DNA of 22,020 nucleotides from an uncultured Collinsella sp. (lineage in GTDB: Bacteria; Actinomycetota; Coriobacteriia; Coriobacteriales; Coriobacteriaceae), in contig UQTD01000033.1 in assembly GCA_900543845.1 (NCBI GenBank), forward strand, positions 1-22,020, given 5' to 3'. Shown piece after piece: positions 15,804 through 22,020 of this stretch. Numbering within the stretch: position 1 is the stretch's first letter; the number at the start of each line of letters is the position of its first letter. Below the pieces are notes generated by a model. It saw nothing but the letters and a program-made list of their open reading frames with translations, had not been told where the DNA came from and did not search any database. The position numbers were made by a program, and so were the translations under genes.

Positions 15804-17471
15804 ATGCCTACTGACATCGAAATCGCACGTTCTGTTACGCCGCTGCCTATTACCGAGGTGGCCAAGAACGCCGGCGTCGACGTTAAGCATCTGATTCCGT
15901 ACGGCTTTGACAAGGCAAAGGTCGACTATTCGCTGCTCAACGAGCCGACCGATCACCAGGCCAAGCTTGTCCTCGTGACCGCTATCAATCCCACGCCCGC
16001 AGGCGAGGGCAAGACCACCACGACCATCGGTCTGGCCGACGGCCTGCGTCGTCGCGGCGTCAAGAGCGCCGTGGCCCTGCGCGAGCCTTCGCTCGGCCCC
16101 GTCTTTGGCGTGAAGGGCGGTGCCGCTGGCGGCGGTTGGGCCCAGGTCATCCCCATGGAGGACATCAACCTGCACTTTACCGGCGACTTCCATGCCATCG
16201 GTGCCGCCAACAACCTGCTGGCAGCCATGCTCGACAACCATATTCAGCAGGGCAACCAGCTCGGTGTCGACGTTAAGCGCATCACCTGGAAGCGCGTCGT
16301 CGACATGAACGATCGCCAGCTGCGTCACGTCATCGACGGTATTGGCGGCAAGGCCCAGGGCGTGCCGCGCGAGGACGGCTTCGATATCACCGTTGCCTCC
16401 GAGGTCATGGCGATCTTGTGCCTGTCCACGAGCATCAACGATCTTAAGGAGCGCTTGGGCGAGATTGTTGTCGGCTACAGCTATGCCGGCGAGCCCGTCC
16501 GCGCGCGCGACCTTAAGGCCCAGGGAGCTATGGCCGCACTGCTCAAGGATGCGCTCAAGCCCAATCTGGTGCAGACGCTCGAGGGTACGCCCGCGTTTGT
16601 CCACGGCGGCCCCTTCGCCAACATCGCCCACGGCTGCAACTCCATCATGGCAACGCGTATGGCCATGCGTTTTGGCGATGTCGCCATTACCGAGGCCGGC
16701 TTTGGTGCCGACCTGGGTGCCGAGAAGTTCCTCGACATCAAGTGCCGTATGACGGGCGTTCGCCCCAGCGCCGTCGTGATTGTCGCTACTGCCCGTGCGC
16801 TTAAGTACAACGGCGGCGTTGCCAAGGCCGATCTTAATGACGAGAACCTTGAGGCCCTCAAGGCCGGCATGCCCAACCTGCTGCGCCACGTCGACAACAT
16901 CCAGAATGTCTACGGTCTGCCCTGCGTGGTCGCCATCAACCGCTTCCCGACGGACACCGAGGCAGAACTTGCACTCATTGAGTCCGAGTGCCAGAAGCTG
17001 GGTGTCAATGTGAAGCTGTCCGAGGTCTGGGCCAAGGGTGGCGAGGGCGCACTCGACTTGGCCGATGAGGTCATGCGCCTGATTGAGCAGCCGAGTGAGC
17101 TCAAGTTTGCCTACGAGGACGGCGCCGATGTGGCCGATGCCCTGGAGGCTGTTGCCACCAAGGTCTATCGCGCCGATGGCGTCGACTTTACCCCGGCTGC
17201 CAAGCGCCAGCTCGTCGAGCTGCGCGAGAACGGCTTTGGTAACCTGCCGGTGTGCGTCGCCAAGACCCAGTACAGCTTTAGCGATAACGCCAAGGCTCTG
17301 GGCGCGCCCGAGAACTTCCGCATCACCGTGCGCGAGCTCAAGGTTTCCGCCGGCGCCCACTTTGTGGTCGCGCTGACCGGCAACGTCCTGACCATGCCGG
17401 GCCTGCCCAAGGTGCCCGCGGCCGAAAACATCGACGTCGATAACGACGGCAACATCACCGGCCTGTTCTAA
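15804..17471 (+). CDS. fhs: Formate-tetrahydrofolate ligase
   Basis: ATP-dependent enzyme that makes 10-formyltetrahydrofolate from formate and tetrahydrofolate, feeding one-carbon units to purine and formyl-Met-tRNA synthesis. It has 555 residues, normal for the family. The P-loop TPAGEGKT is at 64-71, followed closely by REPSLGPVFGVKGGAAGGG and the HFTGDFHAI segment, both family hallmarks. EAGFGADLGAEKF and the C-terminal LTGNVLTMPGLPKVPA are also typical. ATG 15804 has GAAAGGA 6 nt upstream; the frame stays open back to 15744 without a better site. It has its own promoter candidate and a strong terminator, so it is probably monocistronic. No other one-carbon gene is next to it. Confidence 0.97.
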   Translation: MPTDIEIARSVTPLPITEVAKNAGVDVKHLIPYGFDKAKVDYSLLNEPTDHQAKLVLVTAINPTPAGEGKTTTTIGLADGLRRRGVKSAVALREPSLGPVFGVKGGAAGGGWAQVIPMEDINLHFTGDFHAIGAANNLLAAMLDNHIQQGNQLGVDVKRITWKRVVDMNDRQLRHVIDGIGGKAQGVPREDGFDITVASEVMAILCLSTSINDLKERLGEIVVGYSYAGEPVRARDLKAQGAMAALLKDALKPNLVQTLEGTPAFVHGGPFANIAHGCNSIMATRMAMRFGDVAITEAGFGADLGAEKFLDIKCRMTGVRPSAVVIVATARALKYNGGVAKADLNDENLEALKAGMPNLLRHVDNIQNVYGLPCVVAINRFPTDTEAELALIESECQKLGVNVKLSEVWAKGGEGALDLADEVMRLIEQPSELKFAYEDGADVADALEAVATKVYRADGVDFTPAAKRQLVELRENGFGNLPVCVAKTQYSFSDNAKALGAPENFRITVRELKVSAGAHFVVALTGNVLTMPGLPKVPAAENIDVDNDGNITGLF

Positions 17472-17496
17472 GTCTGTTGCCCATAACTGCCTGCTC

Positions 17497-17531
17497 GCCC
17501 CGCCGTGCCCACAAGGCCCGGCGGGGCTTTT
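17497..17531 (+). terminator. Strong intrinsic terminator after fhs
   Basis: GCCCCGCCG (17497-17505) pairs perfectly over 9 bp with CGGCGGGGC (17519-17527), with a 13-nt loop, followed by TTTTGTTTT. It ends 5 nt before the stop codon of the convergent minus-strand gene. Confidence 0.9.
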
Positions 17532-17536
17532 GTTTT

Positions 17537-17773
17537 CTATCCGCGCTGAAGGCCGAAGAGTTTGGCGTTGCGCTCGGCGACCATCATGTTGATGTCGGCG
17601 ATTTCCATCTCGCCGTCAATGTAGGGCTGGTAGGTGCCGTATGGGTCGCCAGCCCCCAGGCTGCAACTGCCGCAGTTATCGCAGCTGCCGTTGCCGCAGC
17701 CGGCGAGTGCCAGCTTGATGATTTCCTCGCGCTCGGCACGCGTCGTGTCTTTGATGAGCTTGCTTTTTGCCAT
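17537..17773 (-). CDS. Small Cys4 protein of unknown function
   Basis: A 78-residue protein I do not recognise. An N-terminal charged helix (MAKSKLIKDTTRAEREEIIK) leads to LALAGCGNGSCDNCGSCSLG with C26, C31, C34 and C37 (Cx4Cx2Cx2C). This spacing could hold zinc or an iron-sulfur cluster. After GDPYGTYQPYIDGEMEIADI it ends in a short helix (MMVAERNAKLFGLQRG). The start at 17773 is supported by GAGGA about 6 nt upstream on the minus strand; an in-frame extension to 17956 overlaps the divergent gene and lacks such a site. There is no signal peptide or membrane segment. It is convergent with fhs and divergent from the membrane protein gene at 17911. A metal-binding or redox role is inference. 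Confidence 0.7.
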   Translation of the reverse strand: MAKSKLIKDTTRAEREEIIKLALAGCGNGSCDNCGSCSLGAGDPYGTYQPYIDGEMEIADINMMVAERNAKLFGLQRG

Positions 17774-17839
17774 GACGTTCCTCGATTCGCTTGTTGCCAC
17801 CTGTCGCGCATGTCTTGTAGATACCGACTGGCTCTGCCC

Positions 17840-17865
17840 ATCATAGGCTTTTGCGCGGGTAGAAT
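17840..17865. promoter_or_regulatory. Divergent promoter region
   Basis: GGG-TAGAAT at 17857-17865 is a -10 candidate for the plus-strand gene, 45 nt before its ATG. ATCATA at 17840-17845 reads TATGAT on the minus strand and could serve the small Cys4 gene. No clear -35 boxes are seen, so both are tentative. Confidence 0.35.
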
Positions 17866-17910
17866 GCATGGATAACTTGATGCTTGCAAGCGACGGAAAG
17901 GAAACGTTGC

Positions 17911-18897
17911 ATGGACCAGGACAAGACGACCGTGATGGGCGGATACAATCCCGCACACGCTGGCGGCAGCGCCAACGCGACCCGTATCGTGCCGAATCCG
18001 GGCAATGCTGCTCCCGATGCGACCCAGCCCACTGCCGAACCTACGCGCGTCATGGCCTATGACGATGCACCGCGGGATCCGTTTGATTATGCACCGCAGG
18101 ACCCATATGGCAATGCGACGCCGGACCCGTATAGCAATGCGGCGGCAGGCGCTTATAACAACCTGCCGCAAAATCCCATTCCGCAGCCTCAGCAGACGAC
18201 GTATATGCCTCGCACGGAGCAGCCCCAGCCTCGTTATGAGTCGCGCGATCCGTATGCGCGCCAGCCTTATCGCGAGTATCCCAAGTCGATTCCGCAGTAT
18301 GGTGAGGACGAGGAAGAGGATCCGTCGCGTTCGTCGAGCGTGATCAAGAAGATCCTTATCGTGCTGGCGATTTTCTTTGCCCTCTCGATTGTGTTTGCCA
18401 TTGTGTCGGGCATGCTCAACAAGCGGGGCGCCACGACTGATACTACGGCCGAGCAGACCGAGACTACCCAGTCCGGCACCGTCGACCCGAGCGATATCCC
18501 GGGGCAGTATTGGTCTAACGCCAAGAAGCTCCTCAAGTCGCGTGGGGCCGATCTTTCGAATGCCGTGATTCTGACCGACGACGGCTCGACTCCCGTTGTC
18601 GATGCCAACTGGGTCGTGACGTCTGCCTGCTATAACGACAACGGTAACCTCGAGATTCAGCTCAAGCGCAAGGACAGCTCGTCGGGTAATGCGTCCGACG
18701 ACCAGGGCGGCGCGGACAGCTCGAGCTCCAACACGCTGGAAGACCTGAGCAACAAGGCACAGGAGCTTGGGGATAAGGCCCAAGAGCTGGGCGACACGGC
18801 TCAGAACATCGGCGATACCGCACAGAACCTGGGCGATATGGCAACGAACGCCTGGGATGCCCTGCAAAATGGCATTTCGGGCGCGCAGGGAAACTAG
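17911..18897 (+). CDS. Single-pass membrane protein with disordered cytoplasmic N-terminus and PASTA-like outer domain
   Basis: A 328-residue protein of unknown function. Residues 1-140 are Pro/Tyr/Gln-rich and likely disordered, with three similar Thr motifs: TTVMG (6-10), TRIVP (24-28) and TRVMA (45-49). An acidic patch GEDEEED (131-137) precedes SSSVIKK and one membrane helix (about 147-168). The Lys pair before it and the lack of a signal peptide suggest N-in, C-out. Outside, after a Thr-rich spacer, residues 195-254 (DIPGQYWSNAKKLLKSRGAD onward) resemble a single PASTA domain. Four tandem 7-residue repeats of the KAQELGD type (282-309) form a likely amphipathic helix near the C-terminus. 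ATG 17911 has AAAGGA 8 nt upstream. A link to Ser/Thr kinase or cell-wall signalling is inference from the motifs and PASTA resemblance. Confidence 0.75.
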   Translation: MDQDKTTVMGGYNPAHAGGSANATRIVPNPGNAAPDATQPTAEPTRVMAYDDAPRDPFDYAPQDPYGNATPDPYSNAAAGAYNNLPQNPIPQPQQTTYMPRTEQPQPRYESRDPYARQPYREYPKSIPQYGEDEEEDPSRSSSVIKKILIVLAIFFALSIVFAIVSGMLNKRGATTDTTAEQTETTQSGTVDPSDIPGQYWSNAKKLLKSRGADLSNAVILTDDGSTPVVDANWVVTSACYNDNGNLEIQLKRKDSSSGNASDDQGGADSSSSNTLEDLSNKAQELGDKAQELGDTAQNIGDTAQNLGDMATNAWDALQNGISGAQGN

Positions 18898-18931
18898 CGG
18901 CCGAGCGGCTAGAGCCTTAGCGGTGCAAACA

Positions 18932-18999
18932 AAAACGGGACGTAGGATCGCGTGACCGGGCGCATGGGCGCGTTGGTCGGCGGTCCTGCGTCCCGTTTT
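18932..18999. terminator. Bidirectional terminator between convergent genes
   Basis: AAAACGGGACGTAGGATC (18932-18949) pairs with GGTCCTGCGTCCCGTTTT (18982-18999): 11 perfect pairs, one mismatch, then six pairs including a wobble. A-run and T-run flank the stem, so it can terminate in both directions, serving the genes ending at 18897 (+) and 19008 (-). Confidence 0.85.
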
Positions 19000-19007
19000 G
19001 CTGTCGA

Positions 19008-20189
19008 TTACAGCTGTTCGGCCGGACGCTCGGGCGAGCTAAAGCCCGAATCGAACGTGACGACGCATGATGCATCGGGCCGGCGCTCGTGCACGATGCG
19101 CGTGACGAGCTCCAGCAGCTCCTCGTCGGATATGTCAAAGCCGTCGGGGCGCACCAGGTCAAACGAAACGACCCCGTCGTGTTCGTGCAGGTCATGGATG
19201 GAGAGCGTGGGGTCGATTTGCGCTATGCCGCGCTTGACCCAGCCACGCAGGTCGTCGCCGGTGGTGGCGATGGGGTCGCAGTGTAGCGTGATGTCGATGC
19301 CCATCTGATGCTTGATGTCGTGTTCGATGGTGTCCAGAATCTCGTGGTGCTCAAAGGCATCGCCCTCGCCGGGCATTTCCACGTGTGCGCTGGCAAACTG
19401 GCGGCCGGGGCCGTAGTCGTGCACCATGAGATCGTGCGTGCCTAGGACCTGCGGATACGACATGATTTTGTCGCGGATTGCCTGGACGAGCTTGGGGTCG
19501 GGCGCTTGTCCCAACAGCGGGCTGATGGCGTCGCGCACCAGGCCCATGCCGCTGATGCAGATAAAGATGCCCACGCCCAGGCCCGCCCAGCCATCGAGGT
19601 CAAAGCCGGTCGTCTGCGAAACAAGCGCTGCGGCCAGGACCGAGGCCGAGGCAATGACGTCGTTTTTGGAATCCTGCGCCGTGGCGATGAGCGTCTCCGA
19701 GTCGATGCGGTTGCCCAGCGTGCGGTTGAACGCCGCCATCCAAAACTTGACGAGCATGGACAGGACAAGGGCTGCCATGGAGAGCGCCGAATACGCGGTG
19801 GGGGAGGGCTTGATGATCTTGGTGACCGACTCCAGGATTAGGTTGATGCCGACGGCACAAACGAGGACGGCGACAACCAAGCCGGCGAGGTACTCGTAGC
19901 GGCCGTGGCCATAGGGGTGGCCTTCGTCGGCCGGGCGGCTGGCAAGGCGGAACCCGAGCAGACTCACGATGTTGCTCGAGGCGTCGGAGAGGTTGTTGAA
20001 GGCGTCGGCGACAAGCGAGACAGAGCCGGCGAGCAAGCCCGCGATGCCCTTGGTCAGGCACAGGGTGATGTTGAGGCCAATGCAAATGAGGCTTGCGGCA
20101 AAGCCCGCGTTGGTGCGGCAGGAGGCATCGACCGGCTTGCCCTCGCTGCCGGGAACAAGCGTATGTACCAGCCGATTTACAAATAGCAT
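19008..20189 (-). CDS. Cation diffusion facilitator transporter, probable manganese exporter
   Basis: A 393-residue CDF-family inner-membrane antiporter. About six membrane helices lie between residues 29 and 225. The transport site reads N65-x3-D69 in helix 2 (DAFNNLSDASS) and D173-x3-D177 in helix 5 (AQDSKNDVIAS). Zinc/iron members carry His or Asp at these places; Asn-Asp/Asp-Asp matches manganese exporters such as pneumococcal MntE, so manganese is the best guess. HPYGHGRYEY (91-100) is the conserved cytoplasmic loop. The C-terminal domain (HDLMVHDYGPGRQFASAHVE onward) is followed by about 85 more residues that look like a second cytoplasmic lobe. Start 20189 is preferred because GAGGA lies 8 nt upstream. 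Start 20210 has no such site and would leave a leader of only a few bases from the -10 at 20223-20228. Confidence 0.88.
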   Translation of the reverse strand: MLFVNRLVHTLVPGSEGKPVDASCRTNAGFAASLICIGLNITLCLTKGIAGLLAGSVSLVADAFNNLSDASSNIVSLLGFRLASRPADEGHPYGHGRYEYLAGLVVAVLVCAVGINLILESVTKIIKPSPTAYSALSMAALVLSMLVKFWMAAFNRTLGNRIDSETLIATAQDSKNDVIASASVLAAALVSQTTGFDLDGWAGLGVGIFICISGMGLVRDAISPLLGQAPDPKLVQAIRDKIMSYPQVLGTHDLMVHDYGPGRQFASAHVEMPGEGDAFEHHEILDTIEHDIKHQMGIDITLHCDPIATTGDDLRGWVKRGIAQIDPTLSIHDLHEHDGVVSFDLVRPDGFDISDEELLELVTRIVHERRPDASCVVTFDSGFSSPERPAEQL

Positions 20190-20222
20190 AACGATCGTCC
20201 TCACAATCATGCTTAAGGGGAT

Positions 20223-20228
20223 AGTGTA
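20223..20228 (-). promoter_or_regulatory. Candidate -10 for the CDF transporter gene
   Basis: On the minus strand this reads TACACT. A weak -35 (GGTACA on the minus strand, 20247-20252) is 18 nt further upstream. Distance to the preferred start codon is 33 nt. Confidence 0.3.
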
Positions 20229-20264
20229 GCTCGCACAGGCGCAACGTGTACCGATGCTCAGAAA

Positions 20265-20417
20265 ATGCAGCAATGGTTTGCCGGCGCTAACGGGCGCGAG
20301 GCGGAGGGGGACGACTGCCCGCGCGCCTTCGAGTTCACTGCGCCTTCCCGTCCGACCGAGTGCTCCATTTTGGGCCACATGGGTATGGGCACGCGTCGAT
20401 TTGCTCGACATACTTAA
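20265..20417 (+). CDS. Possible small ORF, 50 residues, unknown
   Basis: An ATG-initiated frame (MQQWFAGANGREAEGDDC..., ending GTRRFARHT) fills most of the spacer between the CDF gene and the zinc-ribbon gene. The first two thirds have the GC-rich third positions usual for this genome; the last ten codons do not. There is no good ribosome site before it, and no family is recognised. It may be chance or a gene remnant. Confidence 0.2.
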   Translation: MQQWFAGANGREAEGDDCPRAFEFTAPSRPTECSILGHMGMGTRRFARHT

Positions 20418-20423
20418 TGTCGA
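20405..20423. promoter_or_regulatory. Operator-like inverted repeat upstream of the zinc-ribbon gene
   Basis: TCGACAT (20405-20411) and ATGTCGA (20417-20423) are perfect 7-bp arms around a 5-nt spacer, ending 12 nt before the ribosome site. It could bind a dimeric regulator or fold in the mRNA leader. Confidence 0.4.
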
Positions 20424-20450
20424 CAGCCCTGTGCAAAGGAGGACGTTTCC

Positions 20451-21788
20451 ATGGACGAGATGTTTGCCATTAAATGCCAAAACTGCGGCGGCCCCATGTA
20501 TTCGCACCAGGCAAAGCGCAGCTTTGAGTGCGCCTATTGCGAAACGGTTGTTCCGTGGCAAGCGGACGCCGGAGAGCCCAAGAGCGCCTTGGGTATCCGT
20601 CATACGCCGCTGACGGTGGTTGACGGGCTGCTCAAGCTCACGCACGTCTCGCAGCTCGAGCGCCCGGAGGACCCGGACTGGTATTTCTTCAATGCGCACT
20701 GGCGCAATCAGTCGGTCCTGGAACATCTGCTGTGGGAGGATAGCGGCACGGCGCAGGAGTTCCAAGAGGCCACGCATGTGAGCATTCCCTGTCCCTTCTG
20801 CGGCGCGTCCTTTGAGGGGTCATCGACCCAACGCGTGTTTGAGTGCCTGTCGTGCGGCAACAAGATCGGCGTTGCCGACCTGCTCAAGCCCGGTGCTTTT
20901 AGCAAGCGTCTGACCATGGGCGTTGGCGCGGAATATGTACCTGAGCAGGGCATTCCCTGCGAGATCACTCCGCAGCAGGCACGTGCCAACGCGCTGCAGC
21001 TGGTGCGTCAGTATCCCGATGCCTTTGCCGGGCACGATGTAGAAGACGCAATCCAAAACGACATGATGCTCTTCTATTTCCCCATGGCGTTGGCGGATTT
21101 GCGCATGATGGCGTCCTTCCCGGGCAAGGGCCTGAGCAAGGAGACCCTGGTGTACTACGAGGTGCTCGACTGGGCGTATCCGCGGGCAAACTACCTGGAC
21201 GTTCGCCTTATGGGCATTTTGGAGCCGTGGGATTTTGGCAAGGTGGGGCCGTTCGATCCTGCCATGCAGGAAGGTGACTTCCGCGTCGTTTCCGTCGATG
21301 CGTCTACCAAGGACCAGGTGGTCATTGATAGACTGGCGCTCGATATTGCCGGCAACGATGCCGAGGCGGTGCTGGGGCTCAATAAAAAGAGCATCCGCGC
21401 CTGGGCGCGCAAGGCTCGCAAGCACAAGGACGGTCTGGTGATGGTGCCGGTCTACTTTGTCGATCGCCCGGCGTCGGATAGCCGCGACGGCGAGCAGGTG
21501 CGCATCGCCGTAAACGGCCAGACGGGTCGCGCGGCCGCGGTGGTGTTTAGCGACAAGCGCGAGACACATGTGGTGGCACCGCTCAATCCCAACGTGTTGC
21601 TGTCGAGTGAAAGCACCGTGCACGCCACGCCCATCGAGGTCAAATACGTTAAATCGCCCTTCCTATACCAGATCGTGCGACGCGGAGGCGGCGAGCAGCC
21701 GCATCAGGTGGCAGCGGCGGGCGAGGGTTCCTACCGAGAGGAGAAGCCCAAACGCAAGGGTTTGTTTGGCGCGATATTTGGTAAGTAG
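20451..21788 (+). CDS. Protein with two TFIIB-like zinc ribbons, function unknown
   Basis: A 445-residue soluble protein. The first zinc ribbon has C9, C12, C27 and C30 (CQNCGG...CAYCE); the second has C114, C117, C132 and C135 (CPFCGA...CLSCGN). A mixed region of about 180 residues follows. MVPVYFVDRP (331-340) and AVNGQTGR (353-360) resemble the conserved (M)PVWLL...NGQTG block of bacterial TFIIB-type zinc-ribbon proteins, a family of unknown function. The C-terminus is basic (KPKRKGLFGAIFGK), which could bind nucleic acid or membrane. No signal peptide or membrane helix is seen. AAAGGAGG at 20435-20442, 8 nt before ATG 20451, is the best ribosome site in the window, so strong translation is expected. 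The gene is divergent from the CDF transporter gene and followed by its own terminator. Confidence 0.75.
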   Translation: MDEMFAIKCQNCGGPMYSHQAKRSFECAYCETVVPWQADAGEPKSALGIRHTPLTVVDGLLKLTHVSQLERPEDPDWYFFNAHWRNQSVLEHLLWEDSGTAQEFQEATHVSIPCPFCGASFEGSSTQRVFECLSCGNKIGVADLLKPGAFSKRLTMGVGAEYVPEQGIPCEITPQQARANALQLVRQYPDAFAGHDVEDAIQNDMMLFYFPMALADLRMMASFPGKGLSKETLVYYEVLDWAYPRANYLDVRLMGILEPWDFGKVGPFDPAMQEGDFRVVSVDASTKDQVVIDRLALDIAGNDAEAVLGLNKKSIRAWARKARKHKDGLVMVPVYFVDRPASDSRDGEQVRIAVNGQTGRAAAVVFSDKRETHVVAPLNPNVLLSSESTVHATPIEVKYVKSPFLYQIVRRGGGEQPHQVAAAGEGSYREEKPKRKGLFGAIFGK

Positions 21789-21830
21789 GGGAGTGGCGCT
21801 GGTTAGCCTTATGACGCGATAGCTAGGGGC

Positions 21831-21868
21831 ACGGGGCAGCTCGCAGGGGTGCGGGCCGCCCCGTTTTT
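21831..21868 (+). terminator. Intrinsic terminator after the zinc-ribbon gene
   Basis: ACGGGGC (21831-21837) pairs with GCCCCGT (21858-21864), with two more pairs after one mismatch, and a run of five Ts (21864-21868). Confidence 0.8.
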
Positions 21869-21918
21869 ATGCGGCGACAGGACCCGCAGGCACTCCATTA
21901 AACACACATGCTCACAGC

Positions 21919-21945
21919 GCAAACGTTGAGCAACATTACGTTTGC
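21919..21945. promoter_or_regulatory. Palindromic operator candidate in the right-edge intergenic region
   Basis: GCAAACGT (21919-21926) and ACGTTTGC (21938-21945) are perfect 8-bp arms with an 11-nt spacer. An inner near-palindrome AACGTTG-AG-CAACATT (21922-21937) overlaps it. The surrounding sequence from 21870 on is AT-richer than the rest of the window and has no ORF, consistent with the control region of a gene beyond the window. Confidence 0.5.
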
Positions 21946-21958
21946 CGATAGCTATTAA

Positions 21959-21994
21959 AAAATGTGGCTTATAGGACAAAATGTGTGTCCCGAT
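21959..21994. repeat. Direct repeat AAAATGTG and adjoining imperfect palindrome
   Basis: AAAATGTG occurs at 21959-21966 and 21978-21985, 19 bp apart, close to two helical turns. GGACA (21974-21978) and TGTCC (21986-21990) form an inverted repeat extended imperfectly by TAT/ATA. This may be a second regulator site or part of a promoter. Confidence 0.35.
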
Positions 21995-22020
21995 AGAACA
22001 TCCGTTTCCATCCATTAATC

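Noticed and set aside
15741..17360. 539-codon minus-strand open frame opposite fhs
   Set aside because: Its sequence is low in recognisable motifs and mirrors fhs codons; fhs on the plus strand is certain.
17584..18867. 427-codon minus-strand frame over the membrane protein gene
   Set aside because: It is Arg/Ile-rich with no plausible domain and overlaps the well-initiated Cys4 gene and the gene at 17911.
20190..20777. Long N-terminal extension of the CDF transporter
   Set aside because: The extension overlaps the zinc-ribbon gene on the other strand, resembles nothing, and the ribosome site and -10 favour 20189.
1..22020. CRISPR array, prophage, insertion sequence, tRNA or rRNA
   Set aside because: No regularly spaced repeats, transposase or phage motifs, and the short intergenic spaces show no tRNA-like or rRNA sequence.

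Overview
The window is high-GC, densely packed bacterial chromosome with TTG and ATG starts, strong AGGAGG-type ribosome sites and short spacers. Gene content and protein style point to Actinomycetota, most likely the class Coriobacteriia (a Collinsella-like gut organism). That placement is inferred from family resemblance and was not searched.

Layout: (1) 3-3104, the C-terminal three quarters of an AddA-type helicase-nuclease; (2) 3282-7085, dnaE, the replicative polymerase, flanked on both sides by striking inverted-repeat elements; (3) 7221-10685, a SWIM zinc-finger/SNF2 ATPase fusion; (4) 10836-11198, a one-iron superoxide reductase; (5) 11316-13301, a protein with the complete glutamine-dependent NAD synthetase layout in which the glutaminase triad, the PP-loop and the TGNKSE motif are all replaced; (6) 13449-15657, ruvC-ruvA-ruvB with 1-nt overlaps; (7) 15804-17471, fhs (formate-tetrahydrofolate ligase) with a strong terminator; (8) 17537-17773, a minus-strand 78-residue Cys4 protein, divergent from (9) 17911-18897, a single-pass membrane protein with a PASTA-like outer domain; (10) 19008-20189, a minus-strand CDF transporter with the Asn-Asp/Asp-Asp signature of manganese exporters; (11) 20451-21788, a two-zinc-ribbon protein; (12) 21789-22020, a terminator and then an AT-richer region with operator-like palindromes, probably the control region of a gene beyond the window.

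The first half is dominated by DNA replication, repair and recombination (AddA, DnaE, SNF2, RuvCAB). The second half is housekeeping metabolism, metal homeostasis and envelope genes. There is no phage, transposase, CRISPR array, tRNA or rRNA. The most unusual item is the intact but catalytically stripped NAD synthetase homologue directly upstream of ruvCAB. Next come the palindromic elements around dnaE, the membrane protein with three Thr-x-hydrophobic motifs, and the small Cys4 protein.
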